A stretch of DNA of 18,488 nt. Source: JBFFXF01 sp041569895 (GTDB taxonomy: Bacteria; Planctomycetota; UBA8108; JACQVS01). The notes under the pieces were generated by a model that searched no databases, had not been told where the DNA came from, and worked only from the letters and a program-made list of their open reading frames with translations. The stretch lies in contig JBFFXF010000141.1 of NCBI GenBank assembly GCA_041569895.1, forward strand, positions 1 through 18,488, in the 5' to 3' direction. The position numbers and the translations under genes are program-made. This document shows, one piece after another, positions 5,188 to 14,032 of the stretch (position 1 is the stretch's first letter; each line of letters opens with the position of its first letter).

Positions 5188-8100
5188 GTGCACGGCGATC
5201 GGAGAGCAGAAAGGACGGTGCGACCCCGTCCGGGGGTGTGGCTCCTCCTCGCGACGCTTGCGGGCGCGCCCGTGATGGCGAACTCGGCCGCCACCGGCAT
5301 CTATTATCCGGTCGATGCGGACTGGACCTCGATCTACACCCGCGTCGAGTCCTCGATCCGCGCCGGCGAGTGGCGCACGGCGATCGAGGGCGTCCGCGAG
5401 CTCTTCCGGCGGCTCGAGCAGCGCCGGCCCGACGCGGGCGAGACCTCCCGATCCGTGGTGCTCGCCTCCGGCGGCGGATTCGCGCTCGGGCCGGGGCCCG
5501 CGCTCAACCGCCTGGTCGATCTCCTGCCGCCCGAGGCGCGCGCGGAGCTCGGCACGGGACTCGAGCCGCTGCTGCGAGCGCGGTGGACCGAGGCCGACGA
5601 CGCGGCGTCGCCACAGGAGAGCGCCCGGATACGCGGCATCATCGTGCGCGATTACGCGTGGACACCGGTCGCGCTCGAGGCAGCTCGCGAGGACGTCGAG
5701 CGCAGCCTCGAGCACGGCGCGCTCGATCGTGCGGCGGAGGCGTGCGCGTTCTTGCGATCGCGTTCGCCCGACGCGGGCGAGCGCCTGCGCGCCGGCTGGC
5801 TGCTGGCGAAGATCGCCCGGCTGCGCGGCGACGGCGAGCTCTGGCGGCGCACCGCCGGCGAGCTCCGCGCCGGGCTCGAGCAGGCCGCGGACCTTTCGGA
5901 TGCGACGCGCGCGGCGATCGTCCGGGAGCTCGACGAGCCCTTCCCCGCGGAGTGGCGCGCGCCGTCCTCGGCCATCCTCAGCCCGCTCGTGCTCCGGGAG
6001 CCGAGGGGCTCGGCCGTCGAGGGCATTCGATTCGAGCTCGGCAACGTGCAGGCGAGGCGGCGCTTCGAGGTCGGCGAGCTCCGGAACCATCTCTACTCGC
6101 GGCTGCCACCGCCGACGCCGGTCGTGTCGCCGCTCCTCGGCCCCGCGAAGGGCGGCGCCTCGAGCTCCGGCGAGGAGCCGATCCCGGGCGGCGCCGGCTC
6201 GCTCCGCGACGGGACGCAGTCGGTCACGACGCTCGACTTCCCGCTGCCGTTCTTCCCGACGGCGCGCGGCAAGCGTGTCTACTTCCAGACGTACCGCGAG
6301 CTGATCGCCTACTCCGTGCCCTCGCTCGAGACGGCGTGGACGGCGACCATCTCGACCGGCGCTCACGAGGCCCTCGGCTCGCTTCGTTGCCCGGCGATCG
6401 GACCGGACCGCATCATCGCCACCGCCGGCGAGAACGTCGTGTGCGCCGACGACGCCACCGGCTCGGTGCTCTGGCGGCGCGTCGTGACCTACAGCCGACC
6501 GGCCCAGCGACTCCGCGTCGACTCGCCGGAGGAGCTGGCGCGCGTCACCGGCGAGGCGCGAGCCGCCCGCGAGCGGCCCGTGGTCGAGGACGGCGCCGGC
6601 GATCCGGGGCGCGACGCCGGGGTCGCGGACAACGACGTCGACGGCGGTGACCCGAAGGAGAACGACGGGAACGATCCTGGTGGTGCGGGCGACGAGAACG
6701 GGGACGACGGGAACGCTCCCGGCGTCGTCGTCGGCGTCGGCGACAAGCCGGAGGACGAGGAGGATGACGAGGTCCTCTTCGTGCCGGTCGATCTCACGCC
6801 GGCGACGCCGAGCCTCGGCGATTACGTCATCGGCGCCGCGGCGCGGGTCGACTCCCAGGTGCTCGCCTACGTGGCGCGCCTGCGTCCGGACGGCGACGCC
6901 GCGTGGATCACCTATCTCGGCTCGACCCAGAGCCCCGACCATCTCGGCATGGCGTCGACGCTGTCGCCACCGCTGGTCCTCGACGGTCGCGTCTACCTGC
7001 TGACCAATCGCGGGTTCGTCGCGGCGCTCGACGAGCGGGACGGGAACATCCTCTGGCTCCAGGCGTACGAGCGACTGAGCGACGGCGGCAAGAAGCGGTC
7101 GATCGACGACTGGGACCGCTGGCAGCCGAACCCGATTCTCGCCTGGCGCGGGCAGCTGATCGTCACGCCGCAGGACACCGACACGCTGATCGCGCTCGAC
7201 GCGCGCACCGGCGAGATCCTCTGGCGCGTCCCGCGTGAGGGTCACTCGACGATCCTCGGCGCCACCTCGCACGCGTGTCTCCTTGGAGGGTCCTCGGTGA
7301 CGGCGATCGAGCTCGCCGACCCGGCGCGACGCGGCACGGCGCTGTGGCGCTGGCAGCCGAGCGGCCGCTCCCTGATCTCTCTCGGTCGCGCGTTCGTCGA
7401 CGGCGATCGCGTGTTCGTGTCGGACATCAACGCGCTCTACGCGCTCGACGCCGAGACCGGCGCGCAGAGGTCATCGGCGCTGTGGGACTTCCGCGGCGGC
7501 GGCGGCAACCTGCTCCGGCTGGCCGGAGGGCAGTTCCTCGGCGTCGGCTCCGCCGGCGGGCTGCTCGTCTACAACCACAGGGACGCCGAGGCGCGCCGCA
7601 TCGAGCTGCTCCCGCCCGCGAGCGAGGAACGGCTGCTCGAGATGGCGAAGCTGCACCTCAAGGCCGGGGACGCCGAGGCCGCCAAGCGGTCGCTGGCGCT
7701 CTGGTCGAACCGCGGCTTTCCCGAGCCGGCGCCGAACTCGCGCATCGACCGGTTGCTCTTCGAGATCTCCGAGGCGCTGCGGTACACGGTCGACATCCGC
7801 GGCGAGCACGACGACAACGCTCCCGATCTGCTGCAGTTCCTCTCGCGCACCGAGCGCCTGCCGGAGTTCTCCGCCGTGGCGGCGTTTCGCGCGGCGCGTT
7901 TGCTCGTCGAGCGCGGGCGCTACGATGACGGCGTCACCGTCGTCCGCGACGCGCTCGAGCGCGGCCTCGGCGAGGCGTCGTGCCCGGTCAACCGCTTCCT
8001 CGCGAGTCCCGGCCGCGTCGTCGCCGAGAGCGTGCTCGAGGGGGTGCGCTCGAGCGGCACGGCGGGCAAGACAGCGTTCACCAACTTCGAGTGGGACGCG

Positions 8101-10815
8101 CAGGAGGCGCTCGCCCGCGCGCGACAGCAGGGGACGCAGGTCTCGTTCGAGAGCGTCGTGCGCGGCTTCCCGCTGACGCGTGCGCGTGCGCTCGCGCACC
8201 TCGAGCTGGCGAACATCTTCCAGGATCAGCAGAACCTCAACGAGTCGGTGCGATGGCTTCTCAGCTACCTCCGGGACTATCCGGACGCCGACGATTACGT
8301 TCCCGTCGCGCTGCGGGCGGCGAACCAGCTCACCGAGCTCGGCGCGTACGTCGAGGCGCGCGACCTCCTGCTGGCGCTGGCCAACGAGCGACCGGACGAG
8401 CGCCTCACCTCGGCCGAGCAGCGCGGCCTCGGCGAGACGGTCGCCACCTACGTCCGCCGGCGCATCCGCGAGCCCGGGTTCCGGGAGCTCAGCTTGCCGA
8501 CGGAGGGCCGCTGGCTGCGGTTCCCGATCGAGCTCAAGTGGCGCTCGCCCGCCAACCTGGTGACCTCGCGGCGGCGTTTCCTCGAGGCGTCCGGCGAGGC
8601 GCCGCCTCACCTGGCGAAGCTGTTCCTCACCTACTCGAAGGACGTCATCGAGTGCCGCGATATCGACACCGGACTCGTCGTCTGGAAGGTGGAGTTCGCG
8701 ATGGTGCCGCAGTTCCAGCTGCCGCGGTTCTCGTTCCGGAACGAGGGCGCGGCCTTCGTCGGCGATCTGCTCATCTTCCACGACACGAACAACGTCCTGT
8801 GCATCGACACGACGACGGGGAAGCCGCTCTGGAACAAGACCTTCGAGGTCGACGAGGGCGAGAACGAGAAGGATGCGCGGCGCATCTTCTCGACCGTGCC
8901 CGACGAGACCGTCGTCGGCGTCGGCGTCGCGCGCGATCCGACGCGCGTCGTCGTTCGAACGAGCAAGAACCGCCTGCACGCACTGGACCGGACCGGAGAG
9001 GAGGTCTTCTCTCTCGAGCTGCCGTACACCAACACCCGGTACAAGGGCGAGCCGATCGTCACCGACCGGGCGATCGTCCTCTTCCGTCAGGCGCCGATCG
9101 AGGTCGCCTACTTCGATCCGACAGACGGCAAGGAGATCGACACGGTGCGGGTGGGCGAGACGTTCCCCGACACCCGGCCGACCCTGCGTCGGGTCCTCCC
9201 GCTGGACGGCGGCCGTGCCCTGCTGATGACGACGCGCGACGTGGTCGTCGTCGACATCGACGGGCGCCGGCCTCTGTCGCGCTACGCGCTCGATGAGGGG
9301 ATCCTCGACGGACTCTGGGATTTCCCCGCGTATCCCGACCAGGTGCTCGTCTATTCGGTCCACCGCGGGCGGCGGCGGGTCGCCGGCGTCTCGATGACGA
9401 CCGGCAAGGAGCTCTGGCGCTACGACAAGTTCAAGGAGCAGCGCTTCAGCACGCCGGTCAAGCCGCTGATCCGGCCCGACGGCACGAGCCTCTACGTGCT
9501 GTACGGCAGCGAGAACCGCTTCCTCGCCGCGTTCGACGTCCGGCCGGGTCCGGAGGTCGGCGAGTTCACCGTGCTGCGCATCTGGTCCGACGACATCGAT
9601 CTCGGCCTCAAGTTCGGCCGGCAGCTCGATCTCATCGTGACGCACGACTCGGTGATCTTCCCCGATCCGATCTCCAACACCATCTCGGTGTTCGACAAGC
9701 GCCAGCGAACCGACCGCCGGGCGGTGGTGACCGCGCTCGAGGAGTTCCTCATCGACAAGCGACCCGGCTACGAGTGCGCCGTGAAGGACGGCATGCTCCT
9801 GGTGCTCAGCGATCGCGGCGACGGCGGATTCGGCGCGGCGCAGAAGCGGGTGGACCTCTACTCGGAGCGCGAGAAGATCGACCGCCTGAAGCGCTATCTG
9901 AGCGAGCCCACCGACTGGGAGAACGTCCTGTGGCTGGCGCTGAAGTTCTTCCAGGAGGAGAACGCGGATGCGGCCCTGGAGATCCTCGGTCGCGCGCTGC
10001 TCTCGGAGCACCTGCCGTCGCTCGACAGTCCCGGCAAGTACCAGCAGCTGCGCGCCATCTTCGACGGCATCAAGGAGGAGTCGATCAAGAACGAGAGGCC
10101 GGACGACCTCATCGTCTGCCGCCGCTTCCGCACGCCGCCAAACGTCGACGGTGAGCTCAACGAGAACTGGAATCTCACCGAGTCGAGGTCGCTCGAGGAC
10201 CTCCGCTCGATCAACCTGATTCCCTCGATCGGCCAGGACTCCGACATCTGGAAGGGCAAGGAGGACCTCAGCGGCCGGCTCTACACGGGGTGGGATGACG
10301 ACTACTTCTACTTCGCCATCGACGTGCGGGACAACCGCATCTTCCCCTACGACAAGGAGGCGAAGTTCTGGAAGGGCGACTGCCTGATCATCGGACTCGA
10401 TCCGGAGGGCGACGGCGGCCTCTACCAGAGCGGACGCGACCAGCTCCTGACGCTCGCCCTGACGCTGCCCAACCGCAAGCCTCGCGACGAGGACGAGGAG
10501 GGCGAGGACGGCGAGGAGGAGGAGAAGCGCAAGCCGAAGGGGAAGTACTCGGTGAAGAAGAAGGACGACAACAGCGGCGTGATCTACGAGGCCGCCATCC
10601 CGTGGGACAGCTTCGGACCCGGCCTCGACGGCCGCCCGCCGCTCGCGCGCAAGCGCTTCGGCCTCAGCCTGGTGGTGACCGACGACGACACCGGTCAGGG
10701 GGCCACGAAGATGATGAGCCTGAAGCCGTGTCACCTGATTCCCCGCGACCAGATCTCGAGATCGATCTGGCGCCATCTGATACCGAAGTATTTCCCGACC
10801 GTGGTCCTCGAGTGA
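5188..10815 (+). CDS. Giant exported PQQ-type beta-propeller/TPR protein with CBM9-like C-terminus
   Basis: About 1,875 residues from GTG 5188; the ATG at 5098 would add 30 Arg-rich residues before the signal. A Sec signal peptide is visible (VWLLLATLAGAPVMA, cleavage probably after that Ala). In order: an alpha-helical region (about 35-330); a first BamB/PQQ-like propeller (about 345-805) with blade motifs such as ATGSVLW and ARTGEILW; an acidic Asp/Gly/Asn-rich insert within it (about 466-530); TPR-like helices (about 811-1097); a second propeller (about 1125-1565) with DTGLVVW, TTGKPLW and TTGKELW; a helical segment; and a CBM9-like beta-sandwich (about 1645-1875, motif LYTGWDDDYFYFAIDV) carrying a Glu/Lys-rich insert. 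No catalytic residues are evident and PQQ binding is not shown; such propellers often scaffold. A periplasmic or surface location is inferred. The next gene, a lipoprotein, begins 61 bases later. Confidence 0.85.
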   Translation: MHGDRRAERTVRPRPGVWLLLATLAGAPVMANSAATGIYYPVDADWTSIYTRVESSIRAGEWRTAIEGVRELFRRLEQRRPDAGETSRSVVLASGGGFALGPGPALNRLVDLLPPEARAELGTGLEPLLRARWTEADDAASPQESARIRGIIVRDYAWTPVALEAAREDVERSLEHGALDRAAEACAFLRSRSPDAGERLRAGWLLAKIARLRGDGELWRRTAGELRAGLEQAADLSDATRAAIVRELDEPFPAEWRAPSSAILSPLVLREPRGSAVEGIRFELGNVQARRRFEVGELRNHLYSRLPPPTPVVSPLLGPAKGGASSSGEEPIPGGAGSLRDGTQSVTTLDFPLPFFPTARGKRVYFQTYRELIAYSVPSLETAWTATISTGAHEALGSLRCPAIGPDRIIATAGENVVCADDATGSVLWRRVVTYSRPAQRLRVDSPEELARVTGEARAARERPVVEDGAGDPGRDAGVADNDVDGGDPKENDGNDPGGAGDENGDDGNAPGVVVGVGDKPEDEEDDEVLFVPVDLTPATPSLGDYVIGAAARVDSQVLAYVARLRPDGDAAWITYLGSTQSPDHLGMASTLSPPLVLDGRVYLLTNRGFVAALDERDGNILWLQAYERLSDGGKKRSIDDWDRWQPNPILAWRGQLIVTPQDTDTLIALDARTGEILWRVPREGHSTILGATSHACLLGGSSVTAIELADPARRGTALWRWQPSGRSLISLGRAFVDGDRVFVSDINALYALDAETGAQRSSALWDFRGGGGNLLRLAGGQFLGVGSAGGLLVYNHRDAEARRIELLPPASEERLLEMAKLHLKAGDAEAAKRSLALWSNRGFPEPAPNSRIDRLLFEISEALRYTVDIRGEHDDNAPDLLQFLSRTERLPEFSAVAAFRAARLLVERGRYDDGVTVVRDALERGLGEASCPVNRFLASPGRVVAESVLEGVRSSGTAGKTAFTNFEWDAQEALARARQQGTQVSFESVVRGFPLTRARALAHLELANIFQDQQNLNESVRWLLSYLRDYPDADDYVPVALRAANQLTELGAYVEARDLLLALANERPDERLTSAEQRGLGETVATYVRRRIREPGFRELSLPTEGRWLRFPIELKWRSPANLVTSRRRFLEASGEAPPHLAKLFLTYSKDVIECRDIDTGLVVWKVEFAMVPQFQLPRFSFRNEGAAFVGDLLIFHDTNNVLCIDTTTGKPLWNKTFEVDEGENEKDARRIFSTVPDETVVGVGVARDPTRVVVRTSKNRLHALDRTGEEVFSLELPYTNTRYKGEPIVTDRAIVLFRQAPIEVAYFDPTDGKEIDTVRVGETFPDTRPTLRRVLPLDGGRALLMTTRDVVVVDIDGRRPLSRYALDEGILDGLWDFPAYPDQVLVYSVHRGRRRVAGVSMTTGKELWRYDKFKEQRFSTPVKPLIRPDGTSLYVLYGSENRFLAAFDVRPGPEVGEFTVLRIWSDDIDLGLKFGRQLDLIVTHDSVIFPDPISNTISVFDKRQRTDRRAVVTALEEFLIDKRPGYECAVKDGMLLVLSDRGDGGFGAAQKRVDLYSEREKIDRLKRYLSEPTDWENVLWLALKFFQEENADAALEILGRALLSEHLPSLDSPGKYQQLRAIFDGIKEESIKNERPDDLIVCRRFRTPPNVDGELNENWNLTESRSLEDLRSINLIPSIGQDSDIWKGKEDLSGRLYTGWDDDYFYFAIDVRDNRIFPYDKEAKFWKGDCLIIGLDPEGDGGLYQSGRDQLLTLALTLPNRKPRDEDEEGEDGEEEEKRKPKGKYSVKKKDDNSGVIYEAAIPWDSFGPGLDGRPPLARKRFGLSLVVTDDDTGQGATKMMSLKPCHLIPRDQISRSIWRHLIPKYFPTVVLE

Positions 10816-10876
10816 TTCGAGCCCGAGACGACCGCTACGTCGCGATTGCTCCAGACGGACGCCGGCTGGAGGAGAA

Positions 10877-12391
10877 GTGAAGAGACCGGGTCCACTCGCC
10901 GCGACCTCCCCGCGAACCCGCATCCTCCTCTGCGCCGTCGCGCCGGTTCTCCTGCTCTCGGCGTGCCGCACCTACAACGGCAGCCGGGCGATCGTTCCCT
11001 TCTTCGAGATCATCGACGGCACCGCCGCGACGGCCGGACCGGGCGCGGTGGTCGCGCCGGAGGGAGAGTCGGTCGACCGGCAGCCCAGTCGCGAGATCGT
11101 CGTCCGGCCGATCGGCAGCTTCGAGCTCATCGGACCGCCGTCGTCACGCCGCAACCGGCTGAAGTTCCTGTGGCCCCTCGGCGACTTCGCCTGGGGACAG
11201 GGCGACACGCGCGGATGGATCCTGCCGATCTTCTACCTGCGGGATCGGCCCTACCCCGACCGACCGGGCAGCGACTTCGACTGGACGCTCTTTCCGCTCC
11301 TCTTCTACGGCAGCGATCCGGAGCACGGCTCCTACTTCGCGGTCTTCCCGCTCGGCGGCGTGCTCAAGGGCCTGCTCGCCAAGGATCGGATGTACTTCGC
11401 GCTCTTCCCGCTCTACTGGCAGACGTGGGAGGGCGAGTTCGACTCCCTGCACATCCTCTTCCCGTTCTTCAAGCGGGAGAGCGGGGGCGGTCACAGCGGG
11501 TGGCGGCTGTGGCCGTTTTACGGGAACTTCCACGCCGAACGCGTCGACGACGGCAAGCCGCGCTACCGGCGGAAGTTCATCGCGTGGCCGTTCTACATCC
11601 GCCAGTCGAACAACCTCGACAGCGACCGGCCCACCGAGCTCCTCTTCCTTTTCCCCTTCTACGGACAGAGCATCAACGCGCGCACCGAGACGTACACGTA
11701 CCTCTGGCCCTTCTTCAACACGACCACCGACGTCGCCTCGGGCGACACGCTCTACTTCGGATACCTCCTGCCGTACCGCTTCACGGGCGGGCAGTTCGAC
11801 CTCTGGCCGCTTTTCGGCTGGAAGAGCCGCACCTCGCTGAGGACCCTCGGCGCCCGAGACCTGCGCGGCATCGCGTCGGCGGGAGGCTGGGAGGGGCGGC
11901 GGCCGGAAAAGTCCGACCGCATGGCGCCCTCCGACCTCGAGACGAGGCTCCGGCAGTTCACCCTCTTTCCGGTCCACCGCTGGGACCGCACACAGCGGGG
12001 ACCGGACGAGCGCACGAAGCTCTGGGCGCTGCCGCTGCTGTGGAACTTCCAGTCGATCGACAAAGACACCTTCGAGACCACCAGCGAGTGGAAGATCTGG
12101 CCGCTGTTCCGATATCGTCGCGACGCCGTCCGCGGCTCGTTCTACTTCCCGTCGCCGCTCTGGTTCCGCCAGGAGAACCTCTTCGAGCGGCTCTACGCGC
12201 GGCTGTGGCGGCTCTTTCTCTGGGAGAGCGGTCCGGAACGGTCCGGATGGGAATTTCTCTACGGATTTCTCAGCTACCGGAACGAGAAAGTGGAAGACGA
12301 GTCGACTTTCTCGATCTTGTACGGGCTGTTCGAATGGAGTGTGGATCCGGGCGGGCACAGCGTGCGGCTGTTCTACCTGCCCTGGCGCTGA
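10877..12391 (+). CDS. Lipoprotein with about 17 aromatic-Pro-aromatic (WPF/FPF) repeats, unknown function
   Basis: 504 residues, no family recognised. The GTG at 10877 has GGAGG four bases before it and gives a clean lipoprotein signal with lipobox LLSAC, so Cys30 would be lipidated after SPase II cleavage. From residue 97 on, short motifs of the type hydrophobic-[W/F/L]-P-[aromatic/Leu] recur, for example FLWPLG, TLFPLLFY, ALFPLYW, LFPFFKR, LWPFYG, AWPFYI, LFPFYG, LWPFF, LWPLFGW and IWPLFRY. Their prolines are near 100, 117, 140, 158, 178, 196, 213, 238, 260, 278, 299, 311, 365, 386, 409, 427 and 502, mostly 17-25 apart. The charged linkers suggest beta-hairpins or strands, possibly outer-membrane associated. 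It ends 16 bases before mlaE, so a role with the lipid transporter is a reasonable inference. Confidence 0.8.
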   Translation: MKRPGPLAATSPRTRILLCAVAPVLLLSACRTYNGSRAIVPFFEIIDGTAATAGPGAVVAPEGESVDRQPSREIVVRPIGSFELIGPPSSRRNRLKFLWPLGDFAWGQGDTRGWILPIFYLRDRPYPDRPGSDFDWTLFPLLFYGSDPEHGSYFAVFPLGGVLKGLLAKDRMYFALFPLYWQTWEGEFDSLHILFPFFKRESGGGHSGWRLWPFYGNFHAERVDDGKPRYRRKFIAWPFYIRQSNNLDSDRPTELLFLFPFYGQSINARTETYTYLWPFFNTTTDVASGDTLYFGYLLPYRFTGGQFDLWPLFGWKSRTSLRTLGARDLRGIASAGGWEGRRPEKSDRMAPSDLETRLRQFTLFPVHRWDRTQRGPDERTKLWALPLLWNFQSIDKDTFETTSEWKIWPLFRYRRDAVRGSFYFPSPLWFRQENLFERLYARLWRLFLWESGPERSGWEFLYGFLSYRNEKVEDESTFSILYGLFEWSVDPGGHSVRLFYLPWR

Positions 12392-12407
12392 GCGGAGTCG
12401 TCGCACG

Positions 12408-13196
12408 ATGAAATCCGCCGTCCTTTCTCTCGGCAAGCTGATCGCGGACGCGGCAACCGGCGCCGGTTACTCGCTGGCGCTCCTCGGTCGCTCGTTCGTG
12501 TGGCTGCCCTACTCGATCACCAGGCGCTCGCGCGGCGACGTGCTCCATCAGATGTACGTCTGCGGCATCGTGAGCATCCCCGTGACGCTCGTCGTCAGCG
12601 TCTTCACGGGCGCGATCCTGGCGCTCAACGGCGGCATCACGCTCGCGGACATCGGCCAGGAGCACCTGATGGGGAGGATCGTGGCCATCTCGATGGCGCG
12701 CGAGATGGGCCCATTCATGACCGCGCTGATCCTCGCGGCGAGCGTCGGCTCTGGAATGGCGGCCGAGCTCGGCACCATGGCGGTCTCCGAGGAGACCGAC
12801 GCGCTCGAGGTGATGGGCGTCGACGACGCGAAGTTCCTGGTCATGCCGCGTCTCCTCGCGATGACGGTGATGACGCCGATTCTCACGGTGTACGCGACGG
12901 TCCTCGGCACCCTCGGCGGCGCCATCACGAGCTACGCTCAGTACGGCGTCTCGTTCGTCCTCTTCAAGACGGACGCCTTCGACAACCTCGAGTTCAAGGA
13001 CGTCTACACCGGTCTGATCAAGTCGGTGGTTTTCGGGATCGTCATCGCGGTGGTCGGCTGCTCGGAGGGACTGCGCGCTCGCGGCGGAGCGATGGGCGTC
13101 GGCCGCGCGACGCGCAGCGCGGTGATTATATCCTATCTGTTGATCATCGTCCTCGGCTACTACCTGACGTTCGCGTTCTATCGGCTGGCGGTGTGA
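12408..13196 (+). CDS. mlaE: MlaE-family ABC lipid transporter permease
   Basis: 262 residues, the usual length for MlaE/YrbE permeases. It forms the inner-membrane channel of the MCE lipid transporter together with MlaF and MlaD. Seen: about five hydrophobic segments (around 50-75, 95-115, 145-175, 205-225 and 240-260) and the family signature region EMGPFMTALILAASVGSGMA, followed by AELGTMAVSEETDALEVMG and FLVMPRLLA. The start at ATG 12408 gives the standard length; the frame runs further upstream only inside the preceding gene, and CGGAG (12393-12397) precedes the ATG. The stop shares its A with the ATG of mlaF, so translation of the two is coupled. Confidence 0.93.
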   Translation: MKSAVLSLGKLIADAATGAGYSLALLGRSFVWLPYSITRRSRGDVLHQMYVCGIVSIPVTLVVSVFTGAILALNGGITLADIGQEHLMGRIVAISMAREMGPFMTALILAASVGSGMAAELGTMAVSEETDALEVMGVDDAKFLVMPRLLAMTVMTPILTVYATVLGTLGGAITSYAQYGVSFVLFKTDAFDNLEFKDVYTGLIKSVVFGIVIAVVGCSEGLRARGGAMGVGRATRSAVIISYLLIIVLGYYLTFAFYRLAV

Positions 13197-14032
13197 TGGA
13201 GACCCAGCGCGCGGAGAAACCCACGACGGTCACCGACGGCAACGCCCCGGCGATGCCGGTGATCCGGCTCCGCGGGCTGCGAAAGAGCTTCGGTGACTTC
13301 GTCGTCCTCGACGGCGTGGACCTCGACGTGCGCCCGCGCGAGACGCTCGTCATCATCGGCCGCAGCGGCACGGGGAAGAGCGTCACCCTGCGACACATCA
13401 TGGGCCTGCTCGAGCCGGACGAGGGCGAGGTCTTCGTCTTCGGCCGCAACCTCGCGTCGCTCGACATCAAGCAGATCAAGAAGCTGCGGCTGCGGATCGG
13501 CTACCTCTTCCAGTCGGGCGCGCTCCTCAACTGGATGACCATCGGCGAGAACGTCGCCCTGCCGCTCCTCGAGCACTCGCCCGGGCTGAGCGACGCCGAA
13601 GTTCACAAGCGGGTGATGGAGAAGCTCCGGCTCGTCGAGATGGAGAACGCCGTCGACAAGCTCCCGTCGCAGATCTCGGGCGGCATGAAGAAGCGAGGCG
13701 GCCTGGCGCGATCGATCATCCTGGAGCCGGAGATCATCCTCTACGACGAGCCGACCTCCGGTCTCGACCCGGTGATGGCGAGCGCCATCAACGACCTCGT
13801 CATCCACACGCGCGAGGTCCTCGGCGTGACGCAGGTGGTGGTCACGCACGACATGGAGAGCGCGTATCGGATCGCGGATCGGGTCGCGATGCTCTACGAG
13901 GGGAAGATCATCGCGCTCGGCACGCCCGAGGAGATCAAACGACACGAGAACCCGATCGTGCAGCAGTTCATCACGGGCAACTCGCACGGACCGATAACGA
14001 ACAACAACGGACTTGAAGGAGTCGAAGAATGA
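13196..14032 (+). CDS. mlaF: MlaF-family ABC transporter ATPase
   Basis: 278 residues; the cytoplasmic ATPase that powers phospholipid movement through MlaE. All motifs are visible: Walker A GRSGTGKS (55-62), Q-loop Q106 in FQSGALLNWMT, ABC signature SGGMKKR (161-167, the MKKR form typical of Mla/Mkl ATPases), Walker B IILYDEPTSGLD with D184/E185, and switch His218 in VTHD. The first 20 residues and the Asn/Glu-rich tail are variable. Start ATG 13196 overlaps the mlaE stop by one base, and the stop overlaps the mlaD start (ATGA at 14029-14032), which shows a translationally coupled trio. Confidence 0.95.
   Translation: METQRAEKPTTVTDGNAPAMPVIRLRGLRKSFGDFVVLDGVDLDVRPRETLVIIGRSGTGKSVTLRHIMGLLEPDEGEVFVFGRNLASLDIKQIKKLRLRIGYLFQSGALLNWMTIGENVALPLLEHSPGLSDAEVHKRVMEKLRLVEMENAVDKLPSQISGGMKKRGGLARSIILEPEIILYDEPTSGLDPVMASAINDLVIHTREVLGVTQVVVTHDMESAYRIADRVAMLYEGKIIALGTPEEIKRHENPIVQQFITGNSHGPITNNNGLEGVEE

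Noticed and set aside
7471..10971. 1,166-residue minus-strand frame opposite the giant propeller gene
   Set aside because: Arg/Glu/Leu/Val-biased mirror of a GC-rich coding strand; the plus frame has clear PQQ and CBM9-like motifs.
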